A stretch of 64,000 bases of DNA. Origin: Candidatus Nitrotoga sp. M5 (lineage in GTDB: Bacteria; Pseudomonadota; Gammaproteobacteria; Burkholderiales; Gallionellaceae). Positions 54,713 to 64,000 of the stretch are shown here, piece by piece. The DNA lies in the NCBI RefSeq assembly GCF_927904885.1, contig NZ_CAKMNW010000001.1:1-64000 (forward strand), written 5' to 3'. Position 1 is the stretch's first letter, and every line of letters begins with the position of its first letter. The notes under the pieces were generated by a model. It was not told the DNA's origin. It searched no databases and saw nothing but the letters and a program-made list of their open reading frames with translations. Both the position numbers and the translations under genes were made by a program.

Positions 54713-55382
54713 TATTTATTTTCATATTAGCTGATGTAATTGATTTTTTCAGGAATTCATCTGAGCACTTAAACAGGCATTTGCATAGTGCAAACCCACC
54801 TCGCAGCATTTTTGATCTAACGCGACAATTAAACCAAAATCCCCTGTAATTTGACACGATGTGTCTTAAAGCACTTTAAATTTAAAGTAGATATCATTAC
54901 TTAAAATACATTAGGTTAAAAAATGATATTTGCTTTCATAAATTTTGCATCATGATATGCAAGACTTTGTTCGATAGATCACAATATGAAGAAGCGGGGA
55001 GCAGTTAACCCGTCAGAATAAGGTATTGCAGAACGAATATAAATCAAGTGCAAATGTCATATACAAAAAAACTCAACCAAGTAGGACCATCCACAGTCAA
55101 ATTTTGTTATCGTTGATGATAGCAGGAAAGCTTGGTGTCTTGTGAAAAGAGGCCGAATTCATTAGTAAAATGGCTTAAACACTAATATTTTCATGATCGC
55201 TGAAAGTATAAATAGCTGCTGTTGAACGACCTGCTAAAGTTAAATGTTTATTTACTTAAATGAGCTAAATTCCTCAGAAATATCTATATCGGATGTAGCT
55301 AAGCAGATAGTTGAATCAGCAAGTCAGATGGCTGAATCGGGGCAACAGAACAACCATATTTTGGACAGGAACAAAGCTTGAC
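54713..55382. other. Intergenic region upstream of cysG
   Basis: About 670 bp, AT-rich, no supported gene. It contains the cysG promoter region; I see no clear boxes and no known riboswitch. Confidence 0.35.
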
Positions 55383-56762
55383 ATGGATTTTTTCCCTATT
55401 TTTTTAAACCTCAAGGAAAAATTATGCCTCGTTGTTGGGGGCGGTGAGGTTTCGTTTAGAAAAGCTTCCGTGCTGATGCAAGCGGGCGCATCAGTGAAGA
55501 TAGTATCGCCAGAATTATGCGAAGCTTTTAAAAGTATTCCCAATATTAAATATATTCCAGAACGATTTCAAGCTGCACATCTGAATGGCATTACACTTGT
55601 CATTGCCGCCACAGATGAAATCGAAATCAACGAACAAATTTCGAACGAAGCAAAAAAGAGAAACATACCCGTCAATGTGGTCGACAACCCCGATCTCTGC
55701 ACCTTTATTATGCCCGCGATACTTGATCGCTCTCCCCTAATGGTTGCTTTTTCGACTGGAGGAGCATCCCCCGTTCTAGCAAGAATTTTACGAGGGCAGC
55801 TGGAAACTTTAGTACCGCCAGAATATGGTCGGCTAGCTGCTTTCGCTGCCAAATTCAGGCAAACGATCAAAACACATATCAGCAATTCAGATCAACGCCG
55901 GATATTTTGGGAGAACGTGCTGGAAGGTCCAATTGCCGAGAAAATTTTTTCGGGCAACGAAAAATCTGCCGAAGCTATGCTACTGGCTATGCTAAAAGAC
56001 AATAATCATGGTTCAGTCGGTGAAGTGTTTCTGGTAGGTGCTGGCCCCGGCGCCTCAGATTTACTCACTTTCAGAGCGCTACGGCTGATGCAGAAGGCAG
56101 ATGTAGTACTTTATGACAACCTCGTTTCCAAACCAGTGCTGGAAATGACGAGACGCGATGCAGAACGAATATTTGTCGGCAAGATGCGCGGTAACCACAC
56201 AATGCCGCAAGAAAGCATAAACGATCTTATGGTAAGGCTGGCAAAAGAAGGGAAACGAGTCTTGCGGCTTAAGGGGGGGGACCCCTTCATATTCGGCCGT
56301 GGCGGGGAAGAAATCGAAACACTATCAGAGCACAAAATAAATTTTCAGGTCGTACCTGGTATCACTGCTGCATCTGGTGTTGCAGCCTATGCTGGAATAC
56401 CACTCACGCACAGAGATCATGCGCAGTCCTGTATTTTTGTAACTGGCCATCTGAAAGACGGTGGCATGAATCTCGATTGGGAAATGCTGGCACATCCTAA
56501 TCAAACCATTGTGATTTACATGGGCCTGCATGGTCTTGAAATGCTATGCGCCGAACTAATAGCGCATGGTTTGCCGGAATCCACACCTGCCGCCATCGTG
56601 CAACAGGGAACAACACAAAATCAACGTGTAGTTTGCGGAACTCTGGCTACATTGCCAACAGCGGCAGAGGCTGCAAAGCTTAAAGCTCCTACTTTAATCA
56701 TCATCGGTGGCGTGGTAAAACTCAGAGAACAACTCTCCTGGTTTGAACCTGACAACACTTAG
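55383..56762 (+). CDS. cysG: Siroheme synthase CysG (trifunctional)
   Basis: A 459-residue fusion that makes siroheme from uroporphyrinogen III. The N-terminal CysG_N domain (1-210) has the NAD-binding GGGEVSFRKASVLMQAGA, the metal-chelatase/oxidase fold and VVDNPDLCTFIMPAI. The C-terminal uroporphyrinogen-III methyltransferase (220-459) has VFLVGAGPGASDLLTFRAL, LRLKGGDPFIFGRGGEE and VPGITAASGVAAYAGIPLTH. Start at ATG 55383 (MDFFPIFLNLKEK), the family start; the upstream frame extension is not conserved. Siroheme serves sulfite and nitrite reductases, which are not in the window. Confidence 0.95.
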   Translation: MDFFPIFLNLKEKLCLVVGGGEVSFRKASVLMQAGASVKIVSPELCEAFKSIPNIKYIPERFQAAHLNGITLVIAATDEIEINEQISNEAKKRNIPVNVVDNPDLCTFIMPAILDRSPLMVAFSTGGASPVLARILRGQLETLVPPEYGRLAAFAAKFRQTIKTHISNSDQRRIFWENVLEGPIAEKIFSGNEKSAEAMLLAMLKDNNHGSVGEVFLVGAGPGASDLLTFRALRLMQKADVVLYDNLVSKPVLEMTRRDAERIFVGKMRGNHTMPQESINDLMVRLAKEGKRVLRLKGGDPFIFGRGGEEIETLSEHKINFQVVPGITAASGVAAYAGIPLTHRDHAQSCIFVTGHLKDGGMNLDWEMLAHPNQTIVIYMGLHGLEMLCAELIAHGLPESTPAAIVQQGTTQNQRVVCGTLATLPTAAEAAKLKAPTLIIIGGVVKLREQLSWFEPDNT

Positions 56763-57043
56763 AATAGACATATAAAGTCGTATGTTAAGCGTTAACAAAC
56801 AATTTTATTGTTAATGTATTCACTATTGTTTAATAAGTTCATTCGAAACCAATAACAACCTTGTAAGGCTTGATTTATTTGGCTTCCAGACTCAGCGTCC
56901 TGACGACAAGTTACAGGGCTTGCACGAAGAATCGCTGTACCTTAGGCACCAGCACCTTCCTTGCGGCGTATAACGCTCACTTTTACCGCATATCGTGCGG
57001 TGAATAACTTGCGAATAGGGGGAGTCAGCTTCATAATCACCGC
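56763..57043 (+). promoter_or_regulatory. Fic upstream region with palindrome
   Basis: ACCGCA-TATCG-TGCGGT (56985-57001) is a perfect short inverted repeat 43 bp before the Fic start, a likely operator. The remainder is AT-rich with no gene. Confidence 0.5.
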
Positions 57044-58169
57044 ATGAATAGCGGCGATTACAAATACATCTGGCAAGCGCACGATTGGCCGAACTGGCAG
57101 TTCGACTTGGCGGCACTGGCTGGACCTATGGCAGAGGTCAGTCGGGCTCAAGGATTTCTGATGGGGCGTCTGGCCGACGTGGGCATGGCGTTGCGCGATC
57201 AAGCCAGCTTGGCCGTGCTCACTGAGGACGTGGTCAAGACTAGCGAGATCGAGGGCGTGACCTTCAATGTCGAATCCGTGCGATCGTCGATCGCCCGTCG
57301 TCTGTGTGTAGACATCGGCGCTCTGGCGCCGGTGGATCGTCACGTTGAGGGCATGGTCGAGATGGTGCTTGACGCCACCGCCAACTGTAACGCGCCGTTA
57401 ACCAGAGAGCGTTTGTTCGGCTGGCACGCAGCGTTATTTCCAACCGGCTACTCAGGCCTATCCAGACTCAACGTAGCCACTTGGCGTGACGATTCCAGCG
57501 GCCCGATGCAAGTCGTATCTGGCCCCATCGGACGCCAGCGGGTGCATTTTGAGGCACCACCTGATAATTGTCTGGAGACCGAAACCGGCCGATTTTTTGG
57601 CTGGGTGAATGACACATCGAATCTCCCCCCCACTGCTTAAAGCCGGTCTCGGTCATTTATGGTTCGTCACCTTGCACCCGTTTAATGACGGCAACGGTCA
57701 TATCGCCCGGGCTATCGGCGATTTACTGCTGGCGCGCGCCGACGGCAGCCTACAACGTTTTTACAGTTTGTCAGCGCAGATCCAGCGGGAGCGCAGGGCC
57801 TACTACGACATCCTGGAGCGGACCCAGAAACGGTCGATGGACGTCACCGAGTGGCTCGCTTGGTTCCTTGACACCCTTCATTGCGCCATTGATCAGGCGC
57901 AACACTCGCTCGACGCCGTACTGACCAAGTCGCGCTTTTGGCAGCACTGGGCAGCCACGCCATTAAATGAGAGACAGATGAAGTTGCTCAATCGGCTGAT
58001 CGACGGCTTTGAAGGCAAGCTCACCAGCAGCAAGTGGGCAGCCATTGCCAAGTGTTCATCGGATACGGCTCTGCGAGATATCAATGAACTGCTTGCACGA
58101 GGTGTGCTGCGCAAAACGGATGCGGGCGGGCGCAGCACAAGCTATGTACTGAACGATCTACCAGAGTAA
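57044..58169 (+). pseudogene. Fic family AMP-transferase broken at a C-tract
   Basis: Two overlapping frames (57044-57640 and 57609-58169) together give one ~370-residue Fic protein. Frame 1 has the N-terminal inhibitory helix motif TSEIEG (class II Fic) and ends NDTSNLPPTA. Frame 2 resumes PPLLKAGLGHLWFVTLHPFN and contains the active-site loop HPFNDGNGHIAR and a C-terminal winged helix (AKCSSDTALRDINELL). Frames switch at CTCCCCCCCACTG: seven C where six restore NLPPLLKAG. Either a true inactivation, a phase-variable tract or a sequencing error. Family reaction: transfer of AMP from ATP to target hydroxyls. Confidence 0.85.
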
Positions 58170-59403
58170 CCTCCGATGCTTTGGCTCACTAGCGAAGCAG
58201 CCCTGCATGGACGACTGCCAAATCATTTGCAAGGAGTGAGCAGCCATACTTTATATTGGGTGAGTCATTTCTAAATTTACCGATGCTGTAATACAAACTC
58301 CGGTGTGAATGATGTATGAATTTGGATAAACCTTAACAAAAGTGCTTGACACAATGCTGGTTATTCACAAGTTATAAGTAATCTCAGCGGCATATATCAT
58401 TTTAAAAACCAAAAATTAGCAATAAATTTATGTCACTGTTTTAATGCAATATTAATATTCGCTTATGAAATAAGCGGCCAGGAAAATCGTATATTAAATT
58501 AATACTTATGCAAGTTATGTTGAAATTACTAACATTGTTATCCACAGTTTATGTGGACAACAAAAAAGTTTAATGAAGTCAATCTGGTTAGCTCTGTTTT
58601 ATAGAATCTTAAGGAAGAAACCTTGCTAAGGTAAAACTTTTCCCTTTGCCCAGAAGCTAAATTGTCAACACAATTTGATGACTCAGAGAAGCAATTTAAG
58701 TGAAGTCGGTTGTCAATCTAGATAAAGTCAGGTGAAGTTTGAATCGAGAGGCACCGGGACTATGCAGTTAGACTGGCAGAGCGAACCAATAATAATAATA
58801 ATCACCACCGGTGTTCCACCGCTAACCTATTTTCATAAAACTGGCTAAATGCGACGGGATAAAGATATCCAAAACGTGTCTGCTTAAAGTGTCATCCGTA
58901 AAATACCCCGAATATATTTAGCCTGAAAGGCCTCGGTGAAAGTCTTGAAGGGCCGGTTATAGACCAACTTATTTTTAGTTTTCTCAGAAGATTTCTATCA
59001 GCGCGTTTCGTAGCAATACCACCGGCACGATATCAATGGCGTCATGCCGGGCTGATCGACCAATTATTGGTATTCATGGGTGCAGTTCTGGCTACCTCTA
59101 TGTCTAACCTAATCACCTTACGCTGTTAATCTTGCTGTTGATCTGCCAGCGATACAAGAGGAACAGCGGCGCATGTTTATTAATTAAGACATCAAATAAA
59201 GCAAAGGGTACAAATAAAAAGTAGTTTCCCCTTGGAAGTACTATTGGTAATCAGACAGCCTAAAATGAAGACAACCATATGGTTTTAAAAAGTTTAACAC
59301 AAAGCTGAATTAGGGTATTAAAATGGAGTTTCTACAACGTAGTTAAAATTTGATAGGGGCGGATTCAGGTTAGCAATCCAACAAAAAACTTAGGAGAATT
59401 TCC
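58170..59403. other. 1.2-kb stretch without a supported gene
   Basis: AT-rich. It has an AAT microsatellite (AATAATAATAATAATCACC near 58788) and two short conserved-looking but unassigned segments near 58900 and 59000-59150. It precedes a gene with GGAGAA before its ATG. Confidence 0.4.
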
Positions 59404-61440
59404 ATGAAAGCAGCTCGCGAAAAAAAACCAGTCAAAAGAATTTATAACACTCGTAGAGATACATTGGATTTTCGGGATCAGATGTACATTCCTACTTTGA
59501 TTGAAGTGCCAACCCATGTCCCTATCGAACATTTTCTTTCTTACAAAGTCCCCGTCCTTGATCAGGGAACCGAGGGGGCTTGCACGGGTTTCGGGCTCGC
59601 CACAGTTGCGAATTACTTATTACTTCGTCGCCAAGTTGTGCCAGACAATATACCTGTCAGCCCTAGAATGCTTTATGAATTAGCGAGGCGATACGACGAG
59701 TGGCCCGGTGAAAGTTATTCAGGTTCGAGCGCTCGCGGTGCCATGAAGGGATGGAACAAACACGGCGTTTGTGCTGAATCGGATTGGCCGTATAAAATTT
59801 CCAGTAAAAGCAAACAAGTATTAACTGACGAGCGAATTTCTGCTGCAAAGCAGCGTCCGTTGGGCGCTTACTTCCGTGTCAATCACCAAGACCTGATTGC
59901 TATGCACTCCGCTATCGCCGAGGTCGGTGCCCTCTACGCAACAGCAACGGTCCATGACGGATGGGATAATGTTAAGCCCGACGGAAGCATCATTCAGTCA
60001 GCCAATATCCTGGGCGGGCACGCGTTTGCAATTGTCGCTTATGACTCTGAGGGCTTCTGGATACAAAATTCCTGGGGTAAGCGATGGGGAAATGAAGGCA
60101 TGGCGCGCATCAGTTACGACGACTGGCTTGAAAATGGCACTGACGTTTGGGTCGCACGTTTAGGCGCACCAGTCACACTGCGGCGCTCAATGTCTTTTGC
60201 TGTCGCTCATGCATCAGTATCGGGTCAATCAAATGCATACTCCTACGCAGATCTGCGGCCCCATCTCATCAGCATTGGCAACGATGGCAAACTAAAACCA
60301 GGCGGCGACTACGGCACAACCACTGCTGAGGTGACCCAAATCTTTGAAGATGACTTTCCTCGTTTGATGAAGGGTGTCAAGAAGAAACGTTTGCTACTTT
60401 ATGCACATGGGGGATTGGTGGGTGAGAAAGCAGCAGTACAGCGCGTTGCGGAATATCGACCTGAGCTTCTTGCAGCAGGAATCTATCCAATTGCTTTTAT
60501 CTGGAATAGTGATTATTGGTCGACAATCACAAATATCCTACAGGACGCAGTCCGTCGCCGTCGACCAGAGGGAATTTTGGATGCAGCAAAAGATTTCATG
60601 CTTGATAGACTGGATGACGCACTAGAACCTTTGGCGCGGGCTTTAACGGGCAAAGCAGCCTGGGGAGAGATGAAAGAAAATGCACTTGCCTCAAGCAAAC
60701 CTGATGGAGGTGTACGCTTGGTATTGGACAACATTGTCAAATTGATTAAAACCTATCCAGACCTTGAAATCCATATTGTTGGACATAGCGCAGGTTCAAT
60801 TATGCATGCGCCCTTGATTCAGCTGCTGACACACAAGGGCAAATTAACTACGGGACCAATGAAAGGAGCGACTGGCTACGGCATTAACGTTACTTCTTGC
60901 ACATTATGGGCTCCAGCTTGCACAGTAGATCTTTTCAAGGAGGCCTATCTTCCTGCAATTAAGTCAGAGCAGATTAAAAAGTTTGCGTTGTTTGCATTGA
61001 GCGACAAAGCTGAGCAAGACGATAATTGCGCACGAATTTACAACAAATCACTCTTGTATCTTGTTTCTAACGCATTCGAGGAAAAAGAGCGTATTCCCGT
61101 GTTTCGTGAAGGCATACCCATTCTTGGCATGGAACACTTCATTCAGAAAGATCCAGATCTCAGCTCGCTATTCAAGAGTAAAAAAGCGGATTTGATAATT
61201 GCCCCGAACAACGAGCCCCAAGGTTCAATTAACGCCTCAGAGGCCAGCCACCACGGTGATTTCGACGATGATCAGAATACAGTGATGGCTACCTTTATGC
61301 GAATTGCGCCAACCACAACTAAAAAATCACGTGCGGCAACTCGGAAGGTTGTGATTCCTGAACAGATAAATTTCCAAACCTCGAAATCGTCCTTACGTAC
61401 GCGGAGATTGAACATTGATGACCAAACGACCAAACGCTAA
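59404..61440 (+). CDS. Papain-like C1 protease fused to an alpha/beta hydrolase
   Basis: A 678-residue protein with no signal peptide. Residues 45-255 form a papain-type domain: oxyanion Gln54 and catalytic Cys60 in LDQGTEGACTGFG, His206 in GGHAFAIVAYD, Asn222 in WIQNSWGKRWGNEG. Residues 325-600 form a serine hydrolase: a lid/oxyanion start LLLYAHGGLVGE and nucleophile Ser462 in VGHSAGS. The C-terminal ~70 residues are polar and Lys/Thr-rich. Cysteine protease plus lipase-like hydrolase in one chain is unusual; an effector or self-modification system is possible but unproven. GGAGAA precedes the ATG. The repeat lipoprotein follows after 427 bp. Confidence 0.85.
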   Translation: MKAAREKKPVKRIYNTRRDTLDFRDQMYIPTLIEVPTHVPIEHFLSYKVPVLDQGTEGACTGFGLATVANYLLLRRQVVPDNIPVSPRMLYELARRYDEWPGESYSGSSARGAMKGWNKHGVCAESDWPYKISSKSKQVLTDERISAAKQRPLGAYFRVNHQDLIAMHSAIAEVGALYATATVHDGWDNVKPDGSIIQSANILGGHAFAIVAYDSEGFWIQNSWGKRWGNEGMARISYDDWLENGTDVWVARLGAPVTLRRSMSFAVAHASVSGQSNAYSYADLRPHLISIGNDGKLKPGGDYGTTTAEVTQIFEDDFPRLMKGVKKKRLLLYAHGGLVGEKAAVQRVAEYRPELLAAGIYPIAFIWNSDYWSTITNILQDAVRRRRPEGILDAAKDFMLDRLDDALEPLARALTGKAAWGEMKENALASSKPDGGVRLVLDNIVKLIKTYPDLEIHIVGHSAGSIMHAPLIQLLTHKGKLTTGPMKGATGYGINVTSCTLWAPACTVDLFKEAYLPAIKSEQIKKFALFALSDKAEQDDNCARIYNKSLLYLVSNAFEEKERIPVFREGIPILGMEHFIQKDPDLSSLFKSKKADLIIAPNNEPQGSINASEASHHGDFDDDQNTVMATFMRIAPTTTKKSRAATRKVVIPEQINFQTSKSSLRTRRLNIDDQTTKR

Positions 61441-61867
61441 ATATTCAATTTTGAGTAACAAATATGAAAGAGTAAGGCTACTTTACATGGTGTTAAAAAA
61501 CTAATTTTAAGGAAGATTAGACATCAGGCGAACTAATGGATTAAATTCGTTCATAGACAACGTAATCCAAGTTAGACTCAGAAGTCTGCATGTCGGCTGG
61601 CGTTTTGATGTAAAGATATCTGCCTTGAAACTGGACGAAAGTGGCCTCTGGATTAATCGTACAGCGTATCCCCTTTACTGTGCGTCTCAGGTGCGTTTAG
61701 CCAAGATGCAAATAGCAACAATTGGCCAGTTTCGATTATGTTAGAAGGCAACTCACTAAGCATATATCCTTCTCCAAAAAAACGCTTCGCCAAAATACTG
61801 TTTTTTATAGTGGTGTACCCACATAGAAATAGCATTCCTGTGGAACTGGATATTTATAAGGAAACAG
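61441..61867. other. Spacer with possible decayed minus-strand gene
   Basis: The minus strand near 61680-61545 reads NPEATFVQFQGRYLYIKTPA and DMQTSESNLDYVVYERI, which looks protein-like but lacks a start. A frameshift link to the frame at 61653-61835 (LLLFASWLNAPET) is possible. Not annotated as a gene. Confidence 0.35.
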
Positions 61868-64000
61868 ATGACTCATTTTTTGCATCGGGTGCTAACACAC
61901 GCAATTGCAGCATTCACCAAGAGTCTTTCTGCGCATCAATGTTGGAGGTCGTCGATTATTCCCAAAGCTAGGAGCGTTAGCATTTTGGCAGTGTCTCTGC
62001 TTCAGGCTTGCAACGGTAGCAACTCCCACGAGATATGGTCTGATCTGCAATCAAAACCAGACTTAATCCCATCATTCGTACAAGTTTCACCAAAATCCAC
62101 CCTCATTTCGCTGGCGTTTTCCTCCAATGATAAATATCTAATAGCAGTTGGTGATGATGGCGCAATAATGTGGTCAGAAGGCGACGACAAGAACTGGTCT
62201 GCCGTTTCCAGCGGCACAACGAGCGAGCTTAGGCATGTGACCGCCGGGCCCAAGGGAGCACTGGTCGCGGTTGGTAGTAATGGCGCAATCGTGAGATCTG
62301 AAATCGGCAACAAGAACTGGTCTTCCATTCCCAGCGGCACAACAAACACACTTTGGCACGTGACTGCCGAGCCCAAGGGAGCGCTGGTCGCAATTGGTAA
62401 TCGTGGAACAATTGTGCGGTCGGAAAATGACGGCAAGAACTGGTCTGCCGTTCCCAGCGGTACATCAAGCAACCTTTGGCACGTGACAGCTGAGCCCAAG
62501 GGGGCGTTGGTCGCAGTTGGTCATGGTGGAACAATCGTGCGGTCAGAAGACGGTGGTAAGTTTTGGTCTAACGCTCCCAGCGGCACAACGAGCGAGCTTT
62601 GGTATGTAACTGCCGAGCCCAAAGGGGCGCTGGTTGCAGTTGGCATTGATGGTGCGATCGTGAGATCGGTAAACGGTGGCAAGAGCTGGTCCGCTGTTTC
62701 CAGTGGCACGACAAGCAGGCTTTGGTTCGTGACTGCTAAGCCCAAAGGGGCACTGGTCGCAGTTGGTGACAATGGCGCAATCGTGAGATCGGAAGACGGC
62801 GGTGCGACCTGGTCTGTCGTTCCCAGCGGCACAACGAACAGACTTTGGCATGTGACTGCCGAGCCCAGGGGGGCACTTGTCGCAGTTGGAAATGGTGGGG
62901 CGATTGCAAGATCGACAGACGGTGGCAAGAACTGGTCTGCTATTGCCAGCGGCACGACGAACGCTCTTTGGCACGTGACTGTCAATTCCAAAGGAACACT
63001 GATTGCAGTTGGTAGTAATGGAGCAATCGTGCAGTCGGAAGACGCCGGCAAGCGCTGGTCTGCCATTGCCAGTAGCACAACAAACGCTCTTAGGCATATG
63101 ACTGTCAAACCCAAGGGGGTGCTGGTCGCAGTTGGTAATGATGGAGCAATTGAACGGTCAGAAGACGGCGGCAAAAACTGGCTTGTCATTCCCAGCGGCA
63201 CTATAAGCGAGCTCAAGCACGTAACTGCCGAGCCCAAAGGAGCGCTGGTTGCATTTGGCAGTGATGGAGACATCGTGAGATCGGAAGACGATGGTAAGAA
63301 CTGGTCTGCCATTCTCAGCGGAACAAATAGCGAGCTTAAGCACGTAACTGCCGAGCCCAAAGGGGCACTGGTCGCAGTTGGCAGTGATGGAGCAATCGTC
63401 AGATCAGAAGATGCCGGCAAAAACTGGTCTGCCGTTTCCAGCGGCACGACGAGCAAACTCTGGCATGTGACTGCCGAGCCCAATGGGGCGCTGATTGCAG
63501 TTGGCAGTAATGGAACAATCGTCAGATCGGAAGACGATGGTAAGAGCTGGTCTGCTGTTCTCAGCGGCACGACGAGCGAGCTTACGCACGTAACTGCCGA
63601 GCACAAGGGAGCAATAGTCGCAGTTGGAAATGGTGGCGCGATTGTAAGATCGACAGACGGCGGTGCCAACTGGTCTGCTGTTCCCAGCGGCACTGAAAGC
63701 GAGCTTTATGGCGTGACTGCCGAGCCCAAAGGGGCGCTGGTCGCAGTTGGCAATGATGGGGCGATTGTAAGATCGACAGACGGCGGTGCCAACTGGTCTA
63801 CCGTTTCCAGCGGCACGGAGAGCAAACTTTATGACGTAACTGCCGAGCCCAAAGGGGCGTTGGTCGCAGTTGGTAATTCTGGGGCGATTGTAAGATCGAT
63901 AGACGGCGGTGCCAACTGGTCGGCCTTTCCCAGCGGCACTGAAAGCGAACTTTATGGCGTGACTACCGAGCCCAAAGGGACGTTGGTCGCAGTTGGTAAT
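61868..64000 (+). CDS. Lipoprotein with 41-residue Asp-box tandem repeats (partial, 3' end outside)
   Basis: Open from ATG 61868 to the window end (711 codons, no stop). AAGGA lies 5 nt before the ATG. A long N-region (MTHFLHRVLTHAIAAF) leads to the hydrophobic VSILAVSLLQAC, a lipobox-like site (Cys48), so an envelope lipoprotein is likely. From about residue 95, at least 15 repeats of 41 residues follow. Each has GALVAVGxxGAIVRS, the Asp-box SxDxGxxWS and a SGTTSxLxHVTAEPK spacer. Asp-box repeats build beta-propeller blades. Repeats are so alike at DNA level that recent tandem amplification is clear. Neighbour of the protease-hydrolase fusion. Confidence 0.85.
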   Translation, partial: MTHFLHRVLTHAIAAFTKSLSAHQCWRSSIIPKARSVSILAVSLLQACNGSNSHEIWSDLQSKPDLIPSFVQVSPKSTLISLAFSSNDKYLIAVGDDGAIMWSEGDDKNWSAVSSGTTSELRHVTAGPKGALVAVGSNGAIVRSEIGNKNWSSIPSGTTNTLWHVTAEPKGALVAIGNRGTIVRSENDGKNWSAVPSGTSSNLWHVTAEPKGALVAVGHGGTIVRSEDGGKFWSNAPSGTTSELWYVTAEPKGALVAVGIDGAIVRSVNGGKSWSAVSSGTTSRLWFVTAKPKGALVAVGDNGAIVRSEDGGATWSVVPSGTTNRLWHVTAEPRGALVAVGNGGAIARSTDGGKNWSAIASGTTNALWHVTVNSKGTLIAVGSNGAIVQSEDAGKRWSAIASSTTNALRHMTVKPKGVLVAVGNDGAIERSEDGGKNWLVIPSGTISELKHVTAEPKGALVAFGSDGDIVRSEDDGKNWSAILSGTNSELKHVTAEPKGALVAVGSDGAIVRSEDAGKNWSAVSSGTTSKLWHVTAEPNGALIAVGSNGTIVRSEDDGKSWSAVLSGTTSELTHVTAEHKGAIVAVGNGGAIVRSTDGGANWSAVPSGTESELYGVTAEPKGALVAVGNDGAIVRSTDGGANWSTVSSGTESKLYDVTAEPKGALVAVGNSGAIVRSIDGGANWSAFPSGTESELYGVTTEPKGTLVAVGN

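Noticed and set aside
62521-63693. 390-codon open frame on the minus strand
   Set aside because: It is the shadow of the tandem Asp-box repeats coded on the plus strand; the plus frame has lipobox, ribosome site and domain logic.
61990-64000. CRISPR-like periodic repeats
   Set aside because: The period is 123 bp with no unique spacers, and the whole stretch is one open reading frame.

Overview
The window looks like chromosome of a betaproteobacterium, most likely Nitrosomonadales (Gallionellaceae-like). The evidence is the hopanoid precursor genes hpnC-hpnD-hpnE, a fused siroheme synthase CysG, a malate dehydrogenase of the proteobacterial type, the rnr-rlmB pair, and moderate GC with AT-rich intergenic DNA. 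The genus is inference; no rRNA is present.

Layout. 0-11 kb: a decayed holin-like membrane gene, a Sel1 repeat protein, a small cytochrome c, the squalene-forming genes hpnC, hpnD and hpnE interleaved with copies of a dispersed ~150-bp repeat, a VC0807-type membrane protein translationally coupled to a 39-residue membrane protein, a methyltransferase and mdh. 11-19 kb: a signalling block with a lone receiver protein, a phosphate-binding-like secreted protein overlapping an outer-membrane barrel, a large hybrid histidine kinase and a Cache-HAMP-GGDEF diguanylate cyclase. 19-28 kb: an IS3 remnant, then a run of unrelated plus-strand genes (Gdx/SugE exporter, VOC protein, DUF488, uracil-DNA glycosylase-like, EEP phosphatase, GyrI-like, CDGSH-glutamate-synthase fusion, YceI). 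Several are separated by recognisable integron attC sites, so this is an integron cassette array without a visible integrase (a CALIN). The exporter cassette carries a guanidine-II (mini-ykkC) riboswitch.

29.4-48.3 kb is an apparent genomic island. A copy of the 3' end of tRNA-Pro at 29386-29417 matches the intact tRNA-Pro at 48228-48304. Inside are a RecE-like remnant, a decaying HigBA pair, a GC-rich tyrosinase unit between two misordered IS91 transposase fragments, RES-Xre and VapBC modules, wrecked ParDE and hsdR pieces, and a defence block on the minus strand. That block reads hsdR, vapB-vapC, hsdM, a DUF559 gene, hsdS, then an AAA ATPase and HNH nuclease pair resembling Septu (PtuA/PtuB).

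48-57 kb is core genome: a tRNA cluster, rep helicase, rlmB, rnr, tRNA-Leu and cysG. 57-64 kb is accessory again: a Fic gene broken at a C-tract, a cytoplasmic papain-like protease fused to an alpha/beta hydrolase, and a lipoprotein built of at least 15 near-identical 41-residue Asp-box repeats that runs off the window end.
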